From: Actinomycetota bacterium
GTDB taxonomy: Bacteria; Actinomycetota; Acidimicrobiia; Acidimicrobiales; Ilumatobacteraceae
NCBI GenBank assembly: GCA_009705435.1
Contig: WLTJ01000028.1
Span: forward strand, 1-11,278
Length of the DNA stretch: 11,278 nt
Direction: 5' to 3'
Shown: positions 1-5,817 of the stretch, one piece after another
Position numbering within the stretch: the stretch's first letter is position 1
Layout of the letters: each line of letters starts with the position of its first letter
The notes under the pieces: generated by a model
What the model was told of the DNA's origin: nothing
Seen by the model: the letters and a program-made list of their open reading frames with translations, nothing else
Database searches by the model: none
Program-made: the position numbers and the translations under genes

Positions 1-79
1 AGCATCGTCCGCCTTACCCCTGCAGTAATTTTTGTTTGCGACTTCCCCTCGTCAATCTCGGCGCACACCCGCCGCGACA

Positions 80-86
80 GGGAGGT
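80..86 (+). promoter_or_regulatory. Strong Shine-Dalgarno of the first gene
   Basis: GGGAGGT lies 5 bases before the ATG at 92 and decides that start over the in-frame ATG at 32, which has no comparable site. The bases AGGGAGGTCCCT (79-90) are self-complementary: a 4-bp stem AGGG/CCCT could hold AGGT in a tetraloop, so the ribosome site might be partly masked. This is one of only two clear Shine-Dalgarno sequences in the window; most other genes are coupled or apparently leaderless. Confidence 0.7.
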
Positions 87-91
87 CCCTT

Positions 92-526
92 ATGTCCCAA
101 TTCAATAACCAAGCACACTCCACCATTCCCACATGTGGCGTTGATCCCATTTCATCAGCTGATATCGCAGCTCATCTAGGTCGCGCCTTGCAGGTCACGT
201 CGACGACCGATGATCTCATCGTCATTCCTCTTGACCCCGCTTATATCGGTCACGGTATTCTGCTCTTTGAGAGTGGTACCAACTACCTCAGTAACATTCG
301 CGACATGCTTGAGGTTTGCCTTGACGCTAACGAAACTCCTTACGTTGTCTTCTACTCAGTGCGTCAACACGACATCATGGACGAAGATGATCATCTCCAA
401 TACCAAATCGCCAACGCTTGGCTAGAGAGCAACGGCGTGCAACTTGTTGACTGGTTCGTGTTAACCAGCCGCAGTATTCGCAGTATCCCTGTCGAGTTCG
501 GTGACCCTCATGAATGGCCCGATTGA
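92..526 (+). CDS. Hypothetical protein, 144 aa, acidic, soluble
   Basis: I do not recognise this protein with certainty. It has no signal peptide or membrane segment. A hydrophilic N-terminus (1-20) is followed by what reads as an alternating alpha/beta domain: beta-like stretches at 42-47 (LIVIPL), 55-59 and 84-90 (YVVFYSV), an acidic patch at 94-100 (DIMDEDD), and a conserved-looking end GVQLVDWFVLTS (115-126) followed by a short GDPHEWPD tail. The piece 'GVQLVDWFVL' faintly recalls the end of RadC/JAB-like folds, but the metal-binding HxH...D motif of an active JAB peptidase is not visible, so I do not assign that function. The start was chosen from the Shine-Dalgarno at 80-86. The gene is alone on its strand and converges on the 44-aa miniprotein gene 31 bases downstream. 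Confidence 0.75.
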   Translation: MSQFNNQAHSTIPTCGVDPISSADIAAHLGRALQVTSTTDDLIVIPLDPAYIGHGILLFESGTNYLSNIRDMLEVCLDANETPYVVFYSVRQHDIMDEDDHLQYQIANAWLESNGVQLVDWFVLTSRSIRSIPVEFGDPHEWPD

Positions 527-557
527 TCTACCCAGACGCCACACTTTGCGATCTTCT

Positions 558-692
558 TTAACGCTGTCGACCTTTACGAACCTTGATGGCGATGGGCTTA
601 ACTTTGGAAGCCTCGCCAATCACCTGAGTGCCGATCGCGCCGATTCCGATCGCTGTGCCAGCGACGATCAAGTTCACAATCCAAGAAGCCAT
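558..692 (-). CDS. 44-aa membrane miniprotein (hypothetical)
   Basis: This short open frame begins with ATG at 692 and ends with TAA at 558-560. It encodes one hydrophobic, glycine/alanine/isoleucine-rich helix (about residues 4-25: WIVNLIVAGTAIGIGAIG followed by TQVI) and a strongly basic tail ending KVRKGRQR. That layout suits a single-pass inner-membrane miniprotein with a cytoplasmic positive C-terminus. A good ribosome site, GAGGTAGG on the minus strand, sits about 8 bases before the ATG. It is 50 bases downstream of the FmdB-like gene on the same strand and may be cotranscribed with it. I do not recognise the family. A chance ORF cannot be excluded, but the ribosome site, the composition and the empty gap it fills argue that it is real. 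Confidence 0.6.
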   Translation of the reverse strand: MASWIVNLIVAGTAIGIGAIGTQVIGEASKVKPIAIKVRKGRQR

Positions 693-742
693 GACCAAAA
701 CCTACCTCACTCGCGCAACGCGTACCCCGTCAGATAGTGAAA

Positions 743-967
743 TCAGTGTGCACAGCCGCAACCCGACCCACAGCCTCCGCCAGAGCGAGGAGCGGGAGCA
801 GGAGTCACAGATCCCGTCGCAGCGCCCACCGAGGCAAAGACCGACAACAGACGTACGGCATTCTCGTGACCATCTGGGCATGTGGCTGGGTCACCAGCCT
901 CGGCCATGGGGCGACGAACTTCAAAAGTCGTCTCACATGTTCGGCAACGGAAGTCGTACGCAGGCAT
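743..967 (-). CDS. FmdB-family zinc ribbon protein
   Basis: This is a 74-aa protein of the FmdB/CxxC_CXXC_SSSS putative regulatory family. It starts with the family's usual MPAYDFRC, has Cys8-x2-Cys11, and then the second half of the zinc knuckle at Cys30-Pro-Asp-Gly-His34; the CPxGH form with His as the last ligand is, as I recall, usual in Actinobacteria. A linker rich in Ala/Pro/Gly leads to a Cys-rich tail (Cys66, Cys70, Cys72, His74) that might bind another metal ion. An in-frame ATG six codons upstream (985) exists, but the family start MPxYxFxC favours 967. The function of the family is not established; 'regulatory' comes from fmd operons of methylotrophs. The gene diverges from the DUF3039 gene (34 bases between starts) and precedes the 44-aa membrane miniprotein. 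Confidence 0.88.
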   Translation of the reverse strand: MPAYDFRCRTCETTFEVRRPMAEAGDPATCPDGHENAVRLLSVFASVGAATGSVTPAPAPRSGGGCGSGCGCAH

Positions 968-1001
968 ACCACTGAGTGTAGGCATCTGCTTGACTTATGT
1001 C

Positions 1002-1319
1002 ATGGTTCAAAGTTCAACCGCTCCCAGCCTTTCGTCCACCCACCCCTCATCGTCCACTGACCTAGACACGCGGCTTGATGAAACCACGCAAACTGGTGAA
1101 CCCATCAGCGCGCATATCGTCAAAGTTGAACCTGGAGAGAGCGCCCAAGCCAAGGTCATGGAAGCGCGCATTTATGGATCTCCATTGGAAGCCCTCTGCG
1201 GCCATGTTTGGGTTCCATCGCGCGATCCAAAAAAGTTGCCGATGTGCGAAGACTGCAAGTCCATTTATGAGATGTACCGCATGATGAACGATGGACTCAA
1301 TGAGCAACCCACCGAGTGA
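1002..1319 (+). CDS. DUF3039 domain-containing protein
   Basis: This 105-aa protein matches the actinobacterial DUF3039 pattern in its second half: a region around AHIVKVEPGE (37-46), then ALCGHVWVPSRDPKK (64-78) and PMCEDCKSIYE (80-90). Cys66, Cys82 and Cys85, perhaps with His38 or His68, look like a small metal site, probably zinc (inference). The first 35 residues are Ser/Thr-rich and low in complexity. The frame is open upstream to 882, but that would overlap the FmdB gene antisense for most of its length, so the ATG at 1002 is preferred; no clear Shine-Dalgarno precedes it. The 3' end overlaps the Nudix gene by 29 bases, implying translational coupling. The biochemical role of DUF3039 is unknown. 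Confidence 0.85.
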   Translation: MVQSSTAPSLSSTHPSSSTDLDTRLDETTQTGEPISAHIVKVEPGESAQAKVMEARIYGSPLEALCGHVWVPSRDPKKLPMCEDCKSIYEMYRMMNDGLNEQPTE

Positions 1320-1797
1320 ACTGCGGATTCGTCAAGCAGTTCGCGCTCTCATCATCACCCCCGAGACCCAAGTTCTTTTAGTGCGCTTTGAGTTTCCCGC
1401 TGGTACACGCTGGGCCTTACCAGGTGGAGGTCTTGATCCCGGCGAAGACCATGTCGCAGCATTACGCCGCGAACTCGTTGAGGAAGTCGGTTTACACCAC
1501 GCCGATATCGGTCCGCATATTTGGACTCGAGAGCACCAAATCCCATTTATCAATGGTCAGTGGGATGGACAGCGTGAGCACATTCATCTTGTCAAGGTGC
1601 CGTCAACTTTCGCACCCCGACCAACATTGGATTGGCCAACTCTCAACGCCGAATATGTCTTTGAACTGCGTTGGTGGGAGATCGCCGAAATCGCTCAAGC
1701 ATCTGAGACGACTTTCGCTCCTGCAAAACTCTTGCAACACATACGAAACATCGTTGAGCAAGGCGTACCTACTCATCCCATCGACGTCGAGGTCTAG
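1291..1797 (+). CDS. Nudix hydrolase
   Basis: This 168-aa protein contains a complete Nudix box at residues 46-68. It follows GX5EX7REUXEEXGU with Gly46, Glu52, Arg60-Glu61, Glu64-Glu65 and Gly67, so all metal-binding glutamates are present. The flanking WALPGGG (41-47) and the early strand VRALIITPETQVLLVRF (17-33) are usual for the fold. It should hydrolyse a nucleoside diphosphate linked to another moiety, with Mg2+; the substrate (oxidised NTP, ADP-ribose, NDP-sugar or other) cannot be read from the sequence. Two in-frame ATGs, at 1291 and 1300, are possible starts, both inside the DUF3039 gene. The gene ends 9 bases before the LysE-type exporter, so DUF3039, Nudix and exporter may form one transcript, with an internal promoter for the exporter. 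Confidence 0.93.
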   Translation: MDSMSNPPSELRIRQAVRALIITPETQVLLVRFEFPAGTRWALPGGGLDPGEDHVAALRRELVEEVGLHHADIGPHIWTREHQIPFINGQWDGQREHIHLVKVPSTFAPRPTLDWPTLNAEYVFELRWWEIAEIAQASETTFAPAKLLQHIRNIVEQGVPTHPIDVEV

Positions 1798-1800
1798 AGT
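1795..1800 (+). promoter_or_regulatory. Candidate leaderless -10 box for the LysE-type gene
   Basis: TAGAGT ends exactly 6 bases before the ATG at 1807, the same layout as at dnaE2, ugd and the sugar transferase gene. Its first three bases are the Nudix stop codon. No convincing -35 box is seen. A GAGGT at 1789-1793, 13 bases from the ATG, could instead serve as a distant ribosome site for coupled translation. Confidence 0.35.
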
Positions 1801-1806
1801 TAAATC

Positions 1807-2442
1807 ATGCCCGATCTTCAGTCCATCATCGCTTTTGCTATTGCCTCGGTTGCTCTCTTACTGATCCCTGGGCCAGCGGTTATCTATGTTCTCAATCGCA
1901 GCGTGTCGGATGGTCGAGAAGTTGGGCTTGCGGCGGTTGCAGGTCTTGAACTCGGAAACTTTGTTCACGTCATAGCGGCAACAGTTGGTCTATCGGCCAT
2001 CCTCGCGACATCAGCAACGGCATTCAATATCGTCAAACTTTTAGGTGCTAGTTATTTGATCTTTGTTGGTATTCGAACATTGCTACGTCATCCACAGCAG
2101 ATCGCCAGTGATTCGACATCGGTTTCCCTGCGTCGCTCATTTACCCAAGGAATCATTGTGAATACCTTGAACCCCAAAGTCGCTTTGTTCTTTTTGTCGT
2201 ATCTTCCGCAATTCATTGATGCTGATAAGGGAGCCGCCTGGTCCCAAGCCCTGGTCTTAGGGAGCACTTTTGTTTTCATTGGCTGTCTCACCGATGGTAT
2301 GTACGCCCTCACAGCAAGTGCTTTACGGGGAGTGTTACTGAAAGGACGCACACTGCCCTTTGTTCAGCGCTATGTGGCTGGCACAGTGTTCATCGCCCTT
2401 GGCATAGTTGCTGCTACTACTTCCCCTTCGGCATCAAAATAG
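1807..2442 (+). CDS. LysE/RhtB family exporter
   Basis: This 211-aa integral membrane protein has about six hydrophobic segments (roughly 6-26, 40-66, 72-92, 114-134, 147-171 and 187-205). Family marks are IPGPAVIYVLNRS with the PGP at 21-23, the Gly-rich turn GLELGNFVH (46-54), KLLGASYLIFVGIR (77-90) and NPKVALFFLSYLPQF (122-136). The LysE/RhtB (LysE superfamily) proteins export amino acids or related small molecules across the inner membrane using proton motive force; threonine, homoserine, lysine or leucine cannot be told apart here. Length is normal for the family. The gene follows the Nudix gene closely and ends only 2 bases from the stop codon of the convergent dnaE2, with no visible terminator hairpin between them. 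Confidence 0.92.
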   Translation: MPDLQSIIAFAIASVALLLIPGPAVIYVLNRSVSDGREVGLAAVAGLELGNFVHVIAATVGLSAILATSATAFNIVKLLGASYLIFVGIRTLLRHPQQIASDSTSVSLRRSFTQGIIVNTLNPKVALFFLSYLPQFIDADKGAAWSQALVLGSTFVFIGCLTDGMYALTASALRGVLLKGRTLPFVQRYVAGTVFIALGIVAATTSPSASK

Positions 2443-2444
2443 TT

Positions 2445-5400
2445 TTATCTAAAGTTGCGACTACTCATTGTCGCTGGAACCGTTAATGGGGCGATCACTT
2501 CGGCGATGATATTGACCACTCCTTCCACACGTTCTAAACGTCCGCGAATGAGTAGCGCTCCAGTCCCACGAGCCACGGCGCGAAATCTCTTCCAACATCC
2601 AACGGAAACGATGACATTCATCAGTCCAGTCTCATCTTCAAGACTGATAAAGGTAACGCCCTGGGCCGTACCTGGTCGTTGGCGATGGGTCACTAGACCA
2701 GCGACCCACACCTTGGTTTGCTCAACGATCAGTAATTGATCTGCGGGCGTTACTCCCATCTCGTGAAGTTGTTCACGTAAGAACTTTGTGGGATGCCCAG
2801 TTGGCGAAATACCCGTGGCCCAAATATCAGCTACCGCTATCTCGATTGGCTCCATACCTGGCAACGTTGGGGCCTGCGTGCCAGTCGCTAGACCCGGCAA
2901 ACGATCACGACGTGATTGAGTGGCGGCACCTACAGCCCATAATGCGGAGCGCCTCTCAAGACCGAAGCATTCGCCGAATAAACCACCAGTAGCCATCGCT
3001 TCAAGTTGCGACAATGTCAGATCATCAACCCGTCGCACCAAATCTTCGACATCCACATAATTGCCATTCAATGAACACTCATTTTCGATCTCTTGCGCCA
3101 ACTCGACACCGAGACCGCGTACCGAACTCATGCCCAATCGCACTGCGAAACCGCCATGGCTTTGAGCACATTCTTCTAATCTCGCGTCTGCGCCAGAAGC
3201 TAGAAGATCGGGGGTGCGCACTACTACTCCGTGTCGACGCGCATCTTGGGCTAGAGAGTGTGGACTCCAAAAACCCATCGGCTGAGCATTCAGTAAGCCA
3301 GCGTAAAAAGATGCTGGCTCATGCAACTTCAACCACGCCGATGAGTAGACCAAGTAAGCAAAAGAAACGGAATGACTTTCTGGAAATCCATAACTTGCAA
3401 AGGCCGCCATTTTGTCAAAGATCTCATCTGCAATAGAGCCAACAATCCCCCGTTGCGCCATACCGTCGTAAAGTTGCTGGCGTAACATCGCCATGCGCTT
3501 CCGACTGCGCTTTGAGCCCATTGCCTGACGCAACTGATCGGCTTGAGAAGGCGTGAAACCAGCAACATCTATAGCCATCTGCATCAGTTGTTCCTGAAAC
3601 AACGGGATACCCAAAGTTTTGCTGAGGCTATTTTCTAATAACGGATGTAGATACGTTATTGCTTCTTGCCCGTTGCGACGACGAATATATGGATGCACTG
3701 AGCCACCCTGAATCGGTCCCGGACGAATCAGCGCCACTTCGACGACGAGATCATAAAAGCGCCTCGGTTTTAGTCGTGGCAACGTGGCCATTTGCGCGCG
3801 TGACTCAATTTGAAAAACTCCGACCGTGTCGGCGCGACACAACATGGTGTACACATCATCGTCTTGGGGCAAAGTTGCCAAATCAATCGTCACCCCTTTG
3901 TGTTCTTGCACTAGATCAACAGCACCATGTAACGCCGACAACATTCCCAGCCCAAGTAAATCGAACTTCACTAAACCAGCTGCCGCACAGTCCTCTTTAT
4001 CCCATTGCAAAACACTGCGATCTTTCATTCGCCCCCATTCCACTGGACATACTTCAATCACTGGACGATCACAAATCACCATTCCTCCGGAGTGGATGCC
4101 CAAATGTCGCGGTGCATCTTCAATTTCAGCGGCAAGTTCCAGAACGAGGGGTGGGATATTGTGATCCGGACGACCATCTGGACCCGTGTCGGCGGCATCT
4201 GTCTGAATAGTGCGCCACATATCAATCTGTTTCGCCCATGCATCTTGTTGACCTGGGGCATATCCAAGTGCACGTGCCATATCGCGCACCGCTGAGCGCG
4301 CCCGATAAGTAATCACATTGGCTACTTGTGCAGTGTGATGGCGACCGTAACGTTGAAAGACATATTGAATGACTTCTTCGCGACGACCACTCTCAATATC
4401 AAGATCAATATCTGGTGGACCATCACGGTCGGGTGAAAGAAACCGCTCAAACAATAGGCCCAATGACACCGCATCAGCCTTAGTGATACCCAACGAATAA
4501 CACACTGCACTATTGGCGGCACTTCCGCGACCTTGACAATAAATATCGGCTTGCAAACAAAACTGCACGATGTCCCAAACAACTAGAAAATAACCAGCAA
4601 AGCCGAGTTGTTCAACAACTGCAAGTTCATGATCAATGGTGCGCCAGGCGCGCGCTCTGATGCTCAGATCTTCACCCGCGTGAGGGCGCTCTCCGTAACG
4701 GCGAGTTGCGCCAACTTGAGTGAGTTGGCGAAGAAACTGCATTTCATCAAGACCATTGGGACATGGATAAGGCGGCAACTTCGGCGCCACCAACGCGAGA
4801 TCGAAAGCCGCTGCCGATGCAATCTCTGCGGTCAATTCAACGGCACCGGGATAACGCGCGAAGTGTCGTGATTGTTCGGCTCCACTACGTAAATGAGCAG
4901 TCGCTGCGGCCGGTAAATGAATATCGACCTCGCTGAGGCTGCATCGCTGATTGACGGCTGCCATTGCAGTGGCAAGACGACGCGCTGATGGAGTTGCGTA
5001 ATGCACATTGTTCGTCGCCACACAGGACACATCACTGCGGGCAGCCAACTCAACAAGGGCGTCGTTGCGCGCCGAGTCCAGTGGATCACCATGATTCCAT
5101 AACTCAACTAACACCCGGTCGCGTCCGAAGGCAGCGACCAGTCGTTGCAACTCACGCAATGCTGCATTCGGACCAAGTTGCATCAGCGTTGCTGGCACGA
5201 GACCTTGTTGACAACCGGTGAGCACCCACCAATGGCCGCTCGCACTATCACTCAAGTCTTCGAGCGTGCAACGTGGATCACCTTTACTACCCGCTAACTG
5301 CGCCAGGCTCAAGGCCCGCGATAAACGAGCGTAGCCAGGCTGTCCATCTGCCAAAATCACCAAACTGTGGGTTGTGTCCGCTGACTGAACTGTTACTTCG

Positions 5401-5597
5401 CTACCGAACACGGTCGGCAAGCCAATACTGCGTGCCGCCTCAGAAAAACGCACAACGCCGTACAGACCATTGAAATCTGTGAGGGCTAAAGCCGTCAGTC
5501 CTAGGCGTTGGGCCTCATCGGCGAGTTCTTCAGGGTGCGACGAGCCGGCCAGAAAGGAGAAATTGGAATGGCAATGGAGTTCGGCATAAGCGACCAT
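2445..5597 (-). CDS. dnaE2: Error-prone DNA polymerase DnaE2
   Basis: This is a 1050-aa C-family polymerase of DnaE2 (ImuC) type and of normal full length. In order: a PHP domain (about 1-200) beginning AELHCHSNFSFL; the palm with GRGSAANSAVCYSLG (355-369) and PPDIDLDIE (392-400), whose aspartates Asp394/396/398 supply the first metal ligands; the third catalytic Asp544 in VKFDLLGLG; thumb and fingers including YGFPESHSVSFAYLVY; a helix-hairpin-helix near RGLGVELAQEI; and a C-terminal OB fold (about 950-1035). The early end, without a tau-binding tail, and the PHP sequence separate it from replicative DnaE1. It performs mutagenic translesion synthesis after damage, usually with ImuA' and ImuB, which are not in this window. 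Several PHP metal ligands are replaced (Ala17, Phe42, Asn195), so proofreading by this domain is unlikely; some loss is common in DnaE2. A LexA box lies 13 bases upstream. Confidence 0.97.
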   Translation of the reverse strand: MVAYAELHCHSNFSFLAGSSHPEELADEAQRLGLTALALTDFNGLYGVVRFSEAARSIGLPTVFGSEVTVQSADTTHSLVILADGQPGYARLSRALSLAQLAGSKGDPRCTLEDLSDSASGHWWVLTGCQQGLVPATLMQLGPNAALRELQRLVAAFGRDRVLVELWNHGDPLDSARNDALVELAARSDVSCVATNNVHYATPSARRLATAMAAVNQRCSLSEVDIHLPAAATAHLRSGAEQSRHFARYPGAVELTAEIASAAAFDLALVAPKLPPYPCPNGLDEMQFLRQLTQVGATRRYGERPHAGEDLSIRARAWRTIDHELAVVEQLGFAGYFLVVWDIVQFCLQADIYCQGRGSAANSAVCYSLGITKADAVSLGLLFERFLSPDRDGPPDIDLDIESGRREEVIQYVFQRYGRHHTAQVANVITYRARSAVRDMARALGYAPGQQDAWAKQIDMWRTIQTDAADTGPDGRPDHNIPPLVLELAAEIEDAPRHLGIHSGGMVICDRPVIEVCPVEWGRMKDRSVLQWDKEDCAAAGLVKFDLLGLGMLSALHGAVDLVQEHKGVTIDLATLPQDDDVYTMLCRADTVGVFQIESRAQMATLPRLKPRRFYDLVVEVALIRPGPIQGGSVHPYIRRRNGQEAITYLHPLLENSLSKTLGIPLFQEQLMQMAIDVAGFTPSQADQLRQAMGSKRSRKRMAMLRQQLYDGMAQRGIVGSIADEIFDKMAAFASYGFPESHSVSFAYLVYSSAWLKLHEPASFYAGLLNAQPMGFWSPHSLAQDARRHGVVVRTPDLLASGADARLEECAQSHGGFAVRLGMSSVRGLGVELAQEIENECSLNGNYVDVEDLVRRVDDLTLSQLEAMATGGLFGECFGLERRSALWAVGAATQSRRDRLPGLATGTQAPTLPGMEPIEIAVADIWATGISPTGHPTKFLREQLHEMGVTPADQLLIVEQTKVWVAGLVTHRQRPGTAQGVTFISLEDETGLMNVIVSVGCWKRFRAVARGTGALLIRGRLERVEGVVNIIAEVIAPLTVPATMSSRNFR

Positions 5598-5603
5598 GTC
5601 TGC

Positions 5604-5633
5604 AGACTACCGAACATATGTTCGTAACCGCAA
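5604..5633 (-). promoter_or_regulatory. dnaE2 promoter, leaderless
   Basis: Read on the minus strand, TTGCGG (5633-5628) is followed by an 18-base spacer and TAGTCT (5609-5604), then 6 bases and the ATG at 5597. Transcription starting about 6-7 bases after the -10 would begin at the start codon, so the message is probably leaderless; no Shine-Dalgarno precedes the ATG. The LexA box fills the spacer, where a bound repressor would block RNA polymerase. Confidence 0.7.
5611..5624. promoter_or_regulatory. LexA (SOS) box
   Basis: CGAACATATGTTCG is a perfect 14-base palindrome matching the CGAAC-N4-GTTCG operator of Gram-positive and actinobacterial LexA. It lies between the -35 and -10 of dnaE2, 13 bases before its start codon. 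Mycobacterial dnaE2 is known to be LexA-controlled and damage-induced, so the site and gene fit together. It is nearly 200 bases from the ugd start and is unlikely to govern that gene. Confidence 0.92.
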
Positions 5634-5645
5634 GCGCCCTCTTTA

Positions 5646-5723
5646 CTAAATCAAGCCTTCAGCCACAGCCATCTCAATCCACGGAATTACCTCGTCGAGC
5701 AACTCATCCAAAGTGGTCAGTGC
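5646..5723 (-). other. Possible remnant of a coding region
   Basis: A 25-codon stop-to-stop frame on the minus strand reads like a protein C-terminus (TLDELLDEVIPWIEMAVAEGLI, ends at TAG 5646-5648) but is cut at its upstream end by an in-frame TAG at 5724-5726 and has no ATG or GTG start upstream with a ribosome site. The amphipathic acidic helix faintly recalls the TLDEA(L) segment of HicB-like antitoxins. It may be an eroded gene end or chance; no function is claimed. Confidence 0.2.
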
Positions 5724-5763
5724 CTAATCATGCACGTACATCCAGTGAATCTCTGCAGTTCGA

Positions 5764-5780
5764 GGTCTCAGTACTGGACC
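5764..5780. promoter_or_regulatory. Inverted repeat upstream of the ugd promoter
   Basis: GGTC-T-CAGTACTG-GACC is a dyad whose 8-base core CAGTACTG is a perfect palindrome, with flanks GGTC and GACC pairing apart from one extra T. Its centre is about 46 bases before the inferred ugd start point, just upstream of the -35 region, a usual place for an activator or repressor site. The regulator is unknown. Confidence 0.4.
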
Positions 5781-5785
5781 CACAG

Positions 5786-5811
5786 TTGAGATTTTCGGCT
5801 TCCGATAGATT
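5786..5811 (+). promoter_or_regulatory. ugd promoter, leaderless
   Basis: TAGATT (5806-5811) ends 6 bases before the ATG at 5818, and TTGAGA (5786-5791) is the nearest -35-like box, with a short 14-base spacer. No Shine-Dalgarno precedes the ATG. The -10 placement implies a transcript beginning at or next to the start codon. The same TTG-to--10 distance is seen at the sugar transferase gene (9066-9091). Confidence 0.5.
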
Positions 5812-5817
5812 GCCGTC

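Noticed and set aside
1..108. Frame 1 is open from the window edge to a TAA at 106-108 and could be the tail of an upstream + strand gene.
   Set aside because: Thirty-five codons with no recognisable family sequence, passing through the Shine-Dalgarno and start of the next gene; not enough to support a gene.
882..1001. Upstream extension of the DUF3039 frame to an ATG at 882.
   Set aside because: It would lie antisense to the FmdB coding region and adds no DUF3039 sequence; FmdB is the clear family match there.
2771..2784. GTTC-N6-GAAC, resembling LexA half-sites.
   Set aside because: The half-sites are in the reverse order and spacing of a LexA box, and it is inside the dnaE2 coding region.
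3659..4210. A 183-codon open frame on the + strand inside dnaE2.
   Set aside because: It is antisense to conserved catalytic regions of DnaE2 and its translation has no protein-like pattern; it is a shadow of the coding strand.
5598..5817. A tRNA, other RNA gene or riboswitch in the 220-base gap.
   Set aside because: No cloverleaf, T-loop or known aptamer pattern could be seen; the gap is explained by two promoters, an operator and a dyad.
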